Positions 36,882-49,022 of a DNA stretch of 64,000 nt are shown here, piece by piece (within the stretch, counting starts at the first letter, position 1; every line of letters starts with the position of its first letter). This DNA is from Stromatinia cepivora (lineage: Eukaryota > Ascomycota > Leotiomycetes > Helotiales > Sclerotiniaceae). The stretch covers positions 434,001 to 498,000 of the forward strand of contig RCTD01000003.1 of NCBI GenBank assembly GCA_014898415.1, written 5' to 3'. The position numbers and the translations under genes were made by a program. The notes below the pieces were generated by a model, which searched no databases, was not told the DNA's origin, and saw nothing but the letters and a program-made list of their open reading frames with translations.

Positions 36882-37133
36882 AGTTCGGAAGACAGAGGGT
36901 TTTTATTTTCAATACATAAACTGTAAATAAAATATACCAACATTATACCTTCTCCCTTTAGTCCTACGCCAGATCCAAGATCTTCTAGTTGAGAGCAAAA
37001 TGATAGCGGTACGATCGTAAGAGCATCTGAAAAAAAAAAAAAAACCCCCCGAAAATCTAGTCAACAGCAATGAAAACATGAACCGTCTCCGTGCCTCTAA
37101 AGCCGATTTCTATGTCTTCCCTTTTATAAATAA

Positions 37134-39203
37134 CTAGACTCGTGGCTTAAAGTTAATCTTGACACTTGGTTTTGGTAACGTCCATGTTCGCCAATTCATG
37201 GTAGGCTTGCTATTTTTATCGACCAGCTCAGGATCGTAATTGTTTATGATGTGCGCCATAATATGCTTCATCGCGAATCCTACAAAGAAGCGTCCTGGAC
37301 TAAACACCTATTAGCACAAGTGGTTGGAGCAGATCGGCAAGGTATCTTACCAGAGAATCTTGCCTGTTCCCCAAACTTGCCATTTGTCCGAGATATCGGT
37401 AAATTTCGAAGGTCCTTCAGGTTGGATTGACTGCTGCTTGCCAAAGATCTTTGGATCTGCAAATCGAAATCCGTGGAAAACATCCGGTTGTGGATAATTT
37501 TCCGCATCGCCCAGCATTGCGCCGACAGGCACACAAACCCAATCGCCTTTCTTGACATGTGTACCATCGAAAAATGTGAAATCCTTCAACGCGCAACGAC
37601 GAGTCGAGACTGTGACGTTAGAAACGATTGTATAGTACGGATAGAGTACAAAATACCTACCTGATTCAACAGGCGTCCATCGTGACGACTCCTTGAGGAA
37701 GCTGTCCATGAGCGGTAAACCTTCGCCGGTCTTGTAGAAATCATCAGCGGCTTCGCTTTCGAGCTCTTCTCGGAGTGGTGCCATGTACTCGGGATAAGAA
37801 CATAAATTATACACAGCGAACAGAAGGGTCTATTGTGTAAAGTCAGTCAATGAATTGAGCTAAAAATCATTCAGTTCCTTGACATACCGTGGATAAGCCC
37901 TCAACAGATCCGAACCAGATAGCCATAATTTCGAAAGCCATTCTACCAGATGTCCATGTTTTAGTCTTGGGGGAAGTATCGATGATCCACTGAATGACAT
38001 CCTCCTATTCTCGAGATTGGTAAATGCAGCAACGGATGGAAAGGCGAGCAACCTACATATTTCTTACTCTTGTCTGTGTCGCTCAATCTTTTTTCGAATA
38101 TGGAAGTAAGTCCATAGTAAAATGTTTGCTGTCGTCGAAGGAAGAGTGGTATGAATGCTCCAACAATCCTATGAAAGTCAATGAAAGTAGATCAAACATG
38201 AATTTGGTGCAAGAGAAACTCACGGTACAAGGAACCGAGGACACAATCGCAGAATCTCCGATCCCAACATAACATCATGGTTATAATATAGTGCTGCGTC
38301 CATAAACTTCTCGTCTCCCACTGTGGTTATTGATTAGTCTAATCCCAGATTTGAAGTGTGGAGTGGAGTATAGGGTGTGAACTTACTAACATCTGGACCA
38401 AAGAATGAGTAGGCAGTAAACTTTGTGGCCACAATTTTTACTATATGCATAGCTGCAACATTATTAGCTCAATGCCCTCTTTCTAGAATGAAAGCTTACC
38501 ATTCGCAGTGACTCCATCCCCAAGTTCTTCTTTGAAAGTGTGATCGATGAGTTCACGAACCTCCGTTGTAAGATGGGGCAGATGATTGGTCAGGAGAGTC
38601 CTGAGAGCCCTGACAAATCCAATACCATCGACACCTCTCTTGTCATGCCAGTTGAAGCCATTCATGGTATATTCGGGTTTGAGTATCTATAGCTATTAGT
38701 GCTGCTCAACTCACCAATCATCGCACTCTAACCTTTTTCGCAGCCGCATGAAGTGAAAGTTCGTCATTGGCAGCATTTGCAATATCTTTAATATGCTTAG
38801 GAGAAGTCACAAATGTGACAAGACTTTCTGGCGAGATCAACTGCACGGGGCTCCCTTTGGCCTAAGTTTTGGTCAAGTCAGCTATACTGTGAACCCTCGA
38901 AATAAATACGGATAGCGTATGATCAGAATCGGATGTCAGCTACCTGCGTGATTGCCTCTTGAATTGTTTCTTTTGCAGTAAATGGATATTTAACTAGGGC
39001 AATCCGATTTTTGACCCTCTTTCTTACGTCCTTTGCCACTGCTGGTAATGAGAGCGCGTGAGTTTTCTAATCTTCCAGGTTAACTATATTACCATAGGTA
39101 TAAAGTCGTCCAGAGCACCTACTGTTTTAAGAAGCCATAGTAGCAGAGCGCAGCAGCCTAAAGCCACTAAATGATTACTAAGAACTGAACTTTCGAGGTA
39201 CAT
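37134..39203 (-). CDS. Cytochrome P450 monooxygenase, 11 exons
   Basis: Minus-strand exons 39203-39123, 39066-38944, 38861-38733, 38686-38500, 38452-38387, 38320-38224, 38168-38057, 38004-37888, 37829-37661, 37609-37351, 37299-37134; all phases close and give 501 aa. N-terminal anchor ALGCCALLLWLL, then ...LPAVAKDVRKR. ExxR is in LKESSRW; the family-typical PVESVSTRRCALKDFTF reads across a splice. The heme loop WGTGKILCPGRFF has its Cys447 codon split by the last intron. The I-helix, MAIWFGSVEGLSTTLLF, lacks the usual acid-Thr pair at the expected spot, which may mean altered oxygen activation. In layout it resembles fungal P450s of secondary metabolism. It shares the cluster with two FAD oxidases, another P450 and an SDR. 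Confidence 0.92.
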
Positions 39204-42200
39204 ATCTGTTGATGAAGGTATAAGATTAATGAGCAACAATTTGAAGAATGTGAATGTAAATATAAACCTTCAAAGTGTTACCAAGAGCATACAGGAGCCC
39301 ACTCCTTTCACTTGCAGAATTATAGGTAAAACTCCCCAAATCTGATTGGTAGAATCGAAAAGCTTAACATAATCGTATCCGTTAGCCGGTGTGTCAAATG
39401 GAAAACCTGTGAAGGACTGCACTCTCGGAGCCAAGACACTAGGCTAAACTGAGAGGAAGAGGAGGATGGATATATAACCAATCCTCATAAAGGAAAGCTT
39501 TCAGACATGGGGCTAGATTTCCATATGCACCTGTGACCAACTAACGTAAGAACAGGAGATTTTACACATTCTGAATGAAGACACTCTGAACTTCTGAGTC
39601 CTGTGCTTAAAAGCGCGTGCTTAAGGCATTTGATTTGAAATTCTATCACTTTTGGATACAGACCTTTGTTATTCCAGATGTATAGCCTCTTATGTTCCCT
39701 TAAAGAGCAATTCCTTTATTTTCTGGGCCTTTGAAGATTTATTATCTATCAGACTTGGTAGAAACTAGCGCTGATATTGCAACGTTCTGGAGCTTATAAG
39801 GAGGATATAGTATTGTCTATTGAGTGAAGTAAGCAAGTTTGATAAAAGAGCAATTTTACGATTACTAGTAAGGTGCTATTCTAGAATGGCAGCTTCGGTG
39901 AATAGGCGAGATAAATGAAGGATGCCAATTCTTGTTGGAGATTAATACTAACGGATATTTCTACGATGATAGCCGTTATTGAGAGGCGAAGTAAGTGTAA
40001 ATGGCGTGTTGGGAGGATTGGCCACTTTATTTGCTGGGTGGCATACTCATACATACTTGTAATGCTAGTGGCAGCCTTATTCGGAGGTGGCATAAGTTCG
40101 TTTGACAGCTGCAGTCAAGAGGCGTGGTAGGTGAAGAATTACGGGTGACAGCATTATAACTTAAGTTCATACATGGACAAATCCCCCGCCAATTTTCAAA
40201 TCTGCAAATGTCAAAAATGCCCGAAATTGGCGTGGAGTCTTGATTGCGGATCCCAAGGGTGGTATCTGAACGTAAAACTGGGTGAAATTTTCATTATTAG
40301 TATAATCCTTAATCACGGAATACTATAACCATGGTTAAAAAAATTCCATATGTGGTTTTGGGAGATAACATAAATAGTAATCAGGAAAACCGAGGAGGAG
40401 CTGCCGTGAAATGCGCAGATTTTAGGGCTAATTTCAGCATCTGCATCTAGATAGCTCTGACCACTTATTTTCAATTACTTTCATCATACCCAATACAATA
40501 ACTATGCGTTGCTTATATGGCTTACTGTACTGCGTTGTTTACTTCTCCCATTAATCATCAAAACTCCTTTAAGCTAACCCCCAAAGTCCTGAATCCTTCC
40601 GATGATTACGAACAGTGCCCACATTTTTTCAGGTGTGTTGCATCAGCACTTGGTGTAACCATTGGTAGTTATACAATCTCCATGTTCGCCCTTTTCGTTA
40701 TCTAAACGCATTATTATATAATATGCTCGATAAGATGATAACTACTCCACCAGTGCTCTTATTTTCAAGATCAGACTAGGCCGTGCTTACATCCGAGGTG
40801 CATGGTACGACGTATGCTATATGCACTGCTGCGAAGGAACTAACCCCCCCTGAAGGCGTTGAAGTTAATTCTTGCCTTCTATGACACCACTTTACCAACA
40901 CTTCCATACTCTTGGATGTAGGTGACCCGCTTTGCAATATGTAGAAGGAACACGGTGCTGGAAACATGCATGTCAGCCCAAGTTGAGGCTGAAATGATAA
41001 AAAGTTCCCATTACAGCAAACGCCTTTATAATTCTGCTACGAGGAGCATTCATCGTGTTTTTTTTTACCCAAACCATCGTGTAACTTGGCGATGTTGAAA
41101 CTTGCAAAACCGGACGAAGTTGAGCACATTTCGGAAGCATGGCTTATGAGTGAGTAGTGGCAAATGATCACGTTAGTTAGGCATGATTATTCCTCCGGGA
41201 TCTTACATGTCTTGGAATTTTCATGTCTTGGATGTTCAGCAGCCCGGGATCGGACATAATATCCTAGCTCGGTATCTCCATCTACGGGGTAATGTTCCGA
41301 GCCCGAAGGAGCCACAGCCATGTCTGTGAAATGCCGAGCATCAAACTGATTGCACGTACAACGTTTCCGCTGAAGGAAGATGCATATATTGGATTGTTAA
41401 TGCTTGTACCACTTCAACAACCCTAAATATCATTGTTGCGACTTGCTGGGCTTTGCAGAAAAGGTCGTTTGATTGTGTGCCTGCCTGCCAAGTGTACAAA
41501 AATGCAGGATGTGTCATCGCCAGTGGTAGATTGGATCTCTGACTGCATGTGATTTTTGAAAGCTAGCATGCGCAAATAAGTTATATCTGAAGTTGTTAAT
41601 AGTCCAGATTGAGGTAAGATGTGGCATTAAACGGAATACGAGATCAGACCACGTCGCCCATTTTATCTCACCTCAGGCATAAGCAAAATGATATCAGAAA
41701 GAAATAGGTTAGTAGAACATCTAATTAGAGTATTACTTAATCGCGCGGTAGGTAGTACCGACGGAACCTGTTCGGCTTTGCTTTACACTTGGATTGTCAG
41801 GTGTTAATGCTGAGTCAGCCCATAGTATATAATATACGACGACTAATTCTACCATTCCTAAAATAATCTCATATTCTAAGCTGATAAGGTTTCACTGCTT
41901 ATTTTAGTGCTCTAACCTCAATATGGATCGCTAAATTCACACCTTGCTAAGCGAACAACATTCGGGGGGTACATTTAGACAGTTCAAATATTAAAGTAGA
42001 GCATGTGCGAATTTAGCTAATGAAATAAAAGATTGCAGTGAAAACATGGCCTGACTAGTACTTTCTCATGATTTCTACATGATTCTACACGAAGTGGTAA
42101 CATAGCACTGCATTCCCATAACTTGGGGATTAAAATGTCTGTTTTTGACCGAACGATAACCCCACTAACATTGAGGAAAACGGCAACCCCAGGTAGAACA

Positions 42201-42398
42201 TCCGGACCATCATGGGTACATCCGTGGGTGGTCAGTCAAGCCTGCTGCAATTAATGACCGGGAACAAACTTTTCCGTAAACTTCACAATCAAGCATGTGT
42301 CGTGGAGGAGTTCTGGGTTCCAAAAAGAGCTCTTCAACCTTTGATTCAATATAATTTTAATTTGTGATTCTATCCAGCCAGCTTCTGAGGAAATTATC
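39204..42398. other. 3.2-kb stretch without a recognised gene inside the cluster
   Basis: I read parts of both strands and found only short frames (for example 40517-40705 +, 40776-40967 -). Composition is close to that of coding neighbours rather than AT-rich, so decayed genes are possible. CCG/CGG pairs are scattered near 41195-41310, but I would not call a Zn2Cys6 site. Confidence 0.35.
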
Positions 42399-44135
42399 TC
42401 AGCGAGGATGAATTTTTACTTTTAAATCGTAACCCTCCTCGAAATCTACCAATGCCAGAGTTGGCTTTCCCTCATCAGGGACTGGAAACGGCTGAAGAGG
42501 CGGATCGAGAACAATATCGAATCGATTCAATGCCATAGCAATGAATGCCAACGTTGTCTGCTGGGCAAGAAAGCGCCCAGGACACAGCGATGTCCCCCCA
42601 CCAAATGGACGTAGACTAGGATGCCGTCTCAACCCTGGATTTTTCGTGAAGCGTTCTGGATCGAACTCCATGGCATCGGCACCAAATGTATTTACGTCGA
42701 AGTGTAACTGACGTTGGGGCATCATAATACGATTACCTTTCCGAAGTACCTTGTTACCAATCTCAATATCTTTAGTGAGAAAGCGGACAGAAGCAGCCGA
42801 TGCTGTGATTCTAACAGTTTCATCCCATAGACTGTTCAGTGTAGGGCAGAAATTCGAAAGATATGCTACATCCAAACCCTTTTCAGAAAAGGCTGGTTTA
42901 GTTTCTCTCCTTATAGTCTCGATCAAATCCGGCTGATATAAAATATACGAGAGCATCCAAAAAGGTGCTTTTCGTGTATTTCCGTTGATACTATCAAAGT
43001 TAAGATCACTCGTGGATGATGGGCCGAAAGGTGACTCACCTCCAGTATATTTGGAAGAAAAATATGCCCCGATCAGATTTCGAAATACCCAGTCTCAGCA
43101 TCTCTTTTTCAAGCTCCAATATTAGATATGCTGCACAATCTCTCTTCCCAGCGGGTAGGTTAAAATAGCGTTCCATGGCAGCTTGCATTTTGCTTTTGTT
43201 TGCAAGCATGGGCCCAGAAAGTATTTTAGGATACTGGTACAACACTTGCCAGGCTGCGGCATCAAACTTCTGAAAAGTTCGAATCAAATCCGGTTCTATT
43301 TCTTCTAACACCTTCCCAAAATACGCTTCTTGCCCGAAGCCTATAAAAAGATCTGAGATCCAGCCAAAAAGAGAAACTGTTGGGATGTCGTCGTCAATGG
43401 CTTCGATATACCAGGATCCCCGGCCAAAGATGGTTTTGAGGTTCATATGATTGTCCAAGGAGTCAATGGATAACTTCACTAGGTCGTCTAATGGCTTTCC
43501 TGGATAAAGTTGGCGCACTTGGAATTCTTTCATCAAAGCTAGCAAGTCCTTGTACTTCGGATACTGACTGCCCTGTTTGTCTGGATCTTGAGTTTGAAAC
43601 ACCTTCGAGACCCCTGAAGCCGAAACCCCAATCACTCGAAAAACTTCTCTGGCAAATATTTCGTAGGACAAAGATCCATCATTGATTTTGTAGGTTGCAC
43701 TAACATCGTGGGCATTAGTCAGAACATACCATTTTTGCCCGGCAATTGTGATAGCAAAGGGCTCTCTGATATCGTGGAAGTACAATCTTTATCCTTGTTA
43801 GTTAATGATAACCCGAGGAGCATTCTCTTACCTGACAGTTGACAAAAGTCTGGACGAATTATGATAGAAGGATCTTAAATGACCTTTTGTAAGTAAATAC
43901 TAGGCTTCTAGCATCATTTAGACACCAATTGCTAACCTATAACTGGTATCCAGTAAGGATATTCTTTAGGATCCCGCGGATATATGATGGGAGAAATCGT
44001 GAATCTGTATAGCCGCCATATGAGGAGTAGCAGAATCGCAATCGTGGGCCAGGCAAACTTTGGGTCCTGCTTAAGGATGACAAGCAGAGAAAACAGATAT
44101 GATGCTTCCATGCCTAGAGTAATGACTGCGATCAA
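42399..44135 (-). CDS. Cytochrome P450 monooxygenase (sterol/prostacyclin-like I-helix class), 4 exons
   Basis: Minus-strand exons 44135-43937, 43883-43832, 43786-43040, 42990-42399; 529 aa, or 521 from the second Met at 44111. N-terminal membrane anchor WPTIAILLLLIWRLYRF, then a Pro-rich hinge YPRDPKEYPYWIPVIGHLRS that crosses a splice. The I-helix reads FFFQIYWSINGNTRKAPFWM: the Asn-Thr pattern with no preceding acid, as in CYP7/CYP8-like and related fungal P450s. ExxR lies in SLWDETVR. The heme loop is FGGGTSLCPGRFLA with Cys469. It differs in class from the other P450 in the window. Transcription diverges from an FAD oxidase across 1.3 kb that holds two MITEs. The substrate is unknown. 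Confidence 0.92.
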
Positions 44136-44660
44136 AGAAAGAGAGAACAGAACGTGGAAAAGGAAAATAGAGGGTTGTTAATGTTTCGAAGGGTATTGTA
44201 CACTAGAAGCGCACTTGTTCAAGAAGCACTTGGAATCAACGGTGCAGAAGCTGCTGTGACAATAACATTGAGATACGATTGGAGATGAGAATTCATGGAT
44301 GTGTAATTATCAAGAATGAGAATGTCAAACGGGCTTTCAGGGAGGCAGTAAGCGCTAAAAGTTCAGTGAGAGCGCCAAGAGAGTAAGCGCCAAGGGTTTG
44401 AAAAATTGAGAGAGCGGGGTAAGACAAGCAAGGGCTCTTGGATTATTTTTTTGATAGAGACAGCAATCTGTTTCCATTTCAATTATGTTGTGTGATGCTA
44501 AAGAAGTGCCTTGCATAATATGGATGGGTAAGTCGGTCTCGAGTGTTAGTGACTCTCTAGAACCTGGACAAAGCAAAATGACCCTCATACCCGTGGTAAT
44601 CATACAGTCTTTCATCATCTTCACATGCATTATACAGGAAATCAAGAATTGAAATACTGT

Positions 44661-44862
44661 GTAAACTCAACAAACAGAAAACAGATTTTTCCTATTATAG
44701 AATAAAGTCGTATATTTATAATTAAATAAATTATAAATATAAATTAATAAATTAGAAATTTTCAATTCATTTTATTGATTCTATTATTCAGAAATAAGAA
44801 ATAATAAATAAACTTATTTCATAATAAGAAAAGTTTGTTTTTGTTTATTAAATTTATATAAT
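44661..44862 (+). mobile_element. MITE copy 1 (about 200 bp)
   Basis: The left arm, TAAACTCAACAAACAGAAAA and onward to ATTTTTCCTATTATAGAATAA, is matched by an inverted right arm ending TTTGTTTATTAAATTTATA. The AT-rich core has no frame. It is nearly identical to the reverse complement of copy 2. Confidence 0.75.
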
Positions 44863-44993
44863 ATATTATAATAATATATAATCGTAAAAAGAGTCTGACA
44901 ACTCAACTCAATCTTCCTCCTTTGTACAAACCACAGTACCTGGCTTGGTTGTTTGGTCTGAAGTAGGTTTCTGATAAATCCGCGGATATATAC

Positions 44994-45197
44994 TATATAA
45001 ACTTAACAATCTAAAAATAGATTTTTCCTATTACGAAATAAGCTTATTTGTTATTTCCTCTTTCTAAATAATAGAATCAATAAAGTAAATAGAAAATTTC
45101 CAATTTATTAATTTATATTTATAATCTATTCAATTATAAATCTATAATCTTATTCTGTAATAGGAAAAGTCTGTTTTCAGTTTGTTGAGTTTATACG
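44994..45197 (-). mobile_element. MITE copy 2 (about 200 bp), inverted relative to copy 1
   Basis: It begins TATATAAACTTAACAATCTA and ends CAGTTTGTTGAGTTTATAC, the reverse complement of the start of copy 1. The inner block CTATTATTTAGAAAGAGGAA (read on the minus strand) also pairs with copy 1. TA-rich flanks fit a Tc1/mariner-type MITE; I found no parent transposase in the window. Confidence 0.75.
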
Positions 45198-45432
45198 GTA
45201 TAGGTTATGGCTGCAGGTAATGACCACAGGACAGCGGCGCAGTTAACGTGCCGGATCACTGGCTCGGCTTGATATGTAGCTTTCTTAGGAAGGAAAGCTA
45301 CCCCTCCAAAATTTTCTCATTCTTCGTAGTTTTGCGCATCCTCGAAATCTCTCCAACTAAAGCTTCGACATCTACCAGCTAAGCCAGTTACTCTTACCGC
45401 AGCTACTTACTTTTGATAGTTTTCAGAACAAC

Positions 45433-46990
45433 ATGTCCTCCTTCGAGAAAACACAGCTTCTTAGTACTCTTACTGATAGCCTTACTACAAACAAAGTCTT
45501 GCTTCCTGACAGTGAGGACTACAAAATCAGTAATGGCTCATACTTTACCGCATTTGGAAATGATATCAAGCCTTCTTATATCGCTAAACCAACCAGCGTC
45601 GAAGATGTCTCTAAACTAATCCAATCTCTGCGCCCTCTTCTCCTTCAAGGGGATTGCCAGATTGCCATCAGAGGTGGAGGCCATACACCTTATGGAAGCA
45701 GCGCCAATATTGAGGGCGGGGTAACAATCGACACAAGAGGCCTTAAAGGAATCGCTTTAAATGAAGACAATTCCATCGTTGAAATTGCTGCCGGTGAAAC
45801 ATGGACCGCTGTTTACAAAGAACTTGAGAAGCATGGATTGAGCACAGCAGGTGGTCGGGTAGGAAGGGTAGGGGTTACTGGCTTTGTTCTTGGAGGTATG
45901 CCATCCAATGTATCTTCGCAAAATATCCCTGTCGCTAATGTCTTGTAAGGCGGTCTTTCCTTGTATTCGACTAGTCGAGGATTTGCATGCGACTCTGTGG
46001 TCGACTTCGAGGTGGTCCTTGCATCCGGCGAAGTAGTTCACGCTAATGCTCAAGAGAATTCGGATCTCTGGATCGCGTTGAAAGGCGGTTTGAACAATTT
46101 TGGCATTGTTACATCTTTCAAGATGAAAACATTCGAATCTGGAAATATTTGGGGCGGAGCGACCTACTATATGCCTGGCACATATCCCCAGGTTCTTCAA
46201 GCCGCTTGCGACTTGGTGTCCACGGAGACTGACGAGAATACTCACGTAATGTGCAGTGTCGGATATGGCTATGGACATCAGATAGTAATCTGTCTTATGT
46301 ACCATACGAAGGGACAAGAGAATGCTCCATCTCTCCAACGATTCACATCAATTCAACCGCAAGTTGAGCAAATGTGCACCATGAAAACTGGATCGCATCT
46401 TGACTTCTGCGATGAGCTCTCAGCATTCACAAGCGATGGTTCCAGGTCGGTCAAATGCGCGAATATATCTAGCTCAAATTCAAATGCTAACATCTGTTTA
46501 TAGACAATTCTACGCTTCGTGCACCATTCGACCTGACGTAGCATTGATGACAGCTTTCGAAGTTGAATGGCAAAAAACACTTGCCACATTGAAGGATGCC
46601 GAGGGTTTCACATTCGCATTCGGCTTTCAGCCATTGGCCAAATCACTACTCGAACACTCGGTCGCGGAAGGTGGAAATTCGACCGGTCTTACTCCTAACG
46701 ACGGTCCCCTTTTTGTAGTCCTCCTTAATCCTGTTTGGGCTTCAGCTGCCGATGATGACCGAATTACTAGTGGTGTGACGAAGCTTTTGGCCGAGTTTAG
46801 ACGACTTGCATCTGAGAAGGATATGCTCCACCCATACATTTTCACGAATTATGCCTACAAGACAGCGGAGATTTTTAAGGGATATGGTGAAGAAAGTGTG
46901 GCAAAATTGAAGGAAGCAAGTAAGAAGTGGGATCCGGAAGGAATCTTTCAAAAGGGCGTCCCTGGTGGCTGGAAAGTTGGCAATTTGTAA
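45433..46990 (+). CDS. FAD-linked oxidoreductase (PCMH/BBE type) without signal peptide
   Basis: Three exons, 45433-45895, 45950-46445, 46504-46990; 481 aa. Same family as the enzyme at 35247-36881: IAIRGGGHTPYGSSANIEGG has His84 at the covalent FAD position, then GGRVGRVGVTGFVLGGGLSL, RGFACDSVVDFEVVLASGEV and LKGGLNNFGIVTSFK. The C-terminal BBE-like end is KKWDPEGIFQKGVPGGWKV. There is no signal peptide or glycosylation-rich surface, so it is likely intracellular. Both introns sit at the same places and phases as in the other copy (after the FVLGG/LITGG glycines, and just before the QFYASCTI/YSVWATTT segment), which argues for an old duplication. It is divergent from the P450 at 42399-44135. 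Confidence 0.93.
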
Positions 46991-47557
46991 TTTGCATGAA
47001 GCAGCCAAAATGGGGCTTAGGGTAGCTATTTAGAAGCTGTGTCGACTCAGCCGGAATGTTTGACATTTTACATCTTATTGTGACACTGCTTTGTAAGATA
47101 TTGTGTTTTCAGGTATGCGGTGTGCATGATTATTGTAGCCCATGACTAACTACTATGGCCTTCACAAGCCCGTTGGAGAATCGCCACATTGGAATGTCCA
47201 TCTAAAATGGTACTCTTAGGTCAATGTCTCACACCGGGCTAAATTGCCCAACACCACGCACGACTACAACCGAAAAATAAAAGATTAAAGAATAATCGTG
47301 ACTAGTATTTATGGGAAGGTAGGTTTATATCTGGATCTATAGTGACAGTACAGCGCAAATTATAAGATTTCATTGATAATAATCAGTAGATATTTCCTCT
47401 TTTTCCGCAACATACCCAAATTCCGTACATCTCATGGCTTGTCAATAATACCTTTATACATTGCGCGGCTAATTTGTCTCCCACAACAAGAAGAATGTCA
47501 TTAGTACTACTTGGTGATTATTCGTGACGTCCTAAGAGAGTAGAAGTACTACGTATC
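46991..47557. other. Convergent 3' intergenic region
   Basis: It lies between the stops of the FAD oxidase and the rhodopsin-like gene. No gene seen. Confidence 0.5.
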
Positions 47558-49022
47558 CTAATGGTGTGGCACTCTCTGGTCTGGTGCTGTCTCAGATGAG
47601 ACATTCACGGTCACCATTCGATAAATTCCCGCATTGTTTTTCGAACGACTGCTCCCCTCGGTGCGAACTTCATTATCGTGGGTGCCATTATGAAGCTCAA
47701 CGTATCGCGAGTCGTTCTGCAGGTTAGAAGACTCACCCGATGCCTGTTTACGGCTATCTTTGAGGGAATTCGGTGTGCTTTTAATACTAGTAAACAGATA
47801 TTGCAAAGATGCATAGAACTTGGTTTCTTTAAATGAGACGTTCCAGGCCCTCGCGAATGACGGCATACAGGCAACCATTATAGTAGCGTAAACTTCGGCT
47901 TGACTATACCCGGCAGTTAGTCTTCGCCCATACAACATGAATAGTGGGAGTTGGAACTGCTTACATGCAGACATACGTCTGAGCGGTAGACCAGGTTGAA
48001 TCAGGATTGTGGATAATTTGCACTCGGTAATATACTGTCAGAGCACTTGCGACGAGAGCACTATAGTCAGATTAGCTATGAAAGTTCATTTATCGTCTTC
48101 TAGAACATACAGAATTCCCGTGGCAAATACACCACACAGCGCAATCTTCTTGCTTCTTGGCATTTGAAGCTTGAGGATGATTGGAAGCGGGAGGAAGAAT
48201 ATGGCGAGATCTGCTGCGATATTGACACCTGCTTGGACAAAACCAGGAGTTGCCAGATGATTGCAATTGACCAGCACAGGAAGCGCCCAAGGATCTCCAT
48301 GGTGTGGCATACACCAAGCAATACCCATTCCAACTATCGACATTAGCGCATGCGGAAGTATGTATAGCGACAGGAATCATACCATTCATCCAATAGACCG
48401 GGAGAAGTACACCCAGTGTGATGTACACCCCAATTCTTAGCCAACGTTTGGGACGGAATGCACGGAGGTACAGTAACAAGATGGCAGATTTGGCGAAGAA
48501 GAGCATGGGACCGTAGAACAAACTCGTTGCAAAGAGTTTCTGGTATTCTTAGTGAATGTATTTGACTTTAGGAGCGTTTGATTCATACCTGCATATACTC
48601 AGGATTAAGTATACTCAAAGGAGTATCCCATGCATGGCGTGAAGAGGTTCCCACTAAAGTTACTTTAGCACAGCGCACATCTAAATCTGCGACACACTTA
48701 CTACTACAAACCATACCCGTGTATCCCAGTGCAAGGACGAATCCGATCGCGACAAACACTGTAGTGAAGTTAGGAAAAGTACAGAAGTACTAAGTCGTGC
48801 ATTAGACTTACGATCATCTAGGGTGATTTTGTGATCATGCTTGAGGTTAATCCTCCATCGCAAACATACCATACCGAAGGAAACAATCGCCAGAGCAATA
48901 CCAACACCTTGCACTGTGCCGATCAGTGAAGGGGGGTTAACAAAATTAGGCGGAGCTCCGCTGGGATTTACCGCGAGCGGAACCCTGGTCAGATCAGTGC
49001 CTGGAGGTAAATTCAATGCCAT
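47558..49022 (-). CDS. Fungal rhodopsin-like integral membrane protein (7 TM)
   Basis: Minus-strand exons 49022-48812, 48758-48702, 48653-48589, 48539-48383, 48333-48111, 48060-47965, 47903-47558; 384 aa. It belongs to the large fungal 'rhodopsin domain' integral membrane family (related to SAT4 and the PTH11-like set, without a CFEM domain). Visible hallmarks: LIGTVQGVGIALAIVSFGMV (TM1), RHAWDTPLSILNPEYMQ, YGPMLFFAKSAILLLYLRAF, VQAGVNIAADLAIFFLPLPI, KLQMPRSKKIALCGVFATGI and QAEVYATIMVACMPSFARAW. The C-terminal tail is hydrophilic. The fifth exon was placed with an intron 48382-48334 (GTATGA...GATAG) because only this joins the two frames. Such genes often sit in secondary-metabolite clusters; their ligands are unknown. 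Confidence 0.9.

Larger units (their letters stand above)
44136..45432. promoter_or_regulatory. Shared divergent promoter of P450 and FAD oxidase, invaded by two MITEs
   Basis: The start codons of the flanking genes point away from each other across this 1.3 kb. It contains the two inverted MITE copies listed separately, with about 130 bp of less AT-rich sequence between them. Confidence 0.6.

Noticed and set aside
41190..41310. CGG/CCG pairs as a Zn2Cys6 regulator site
   Set aside because: Spacing is inconsistent and the pattern is not repeated in the other cluster promoters.
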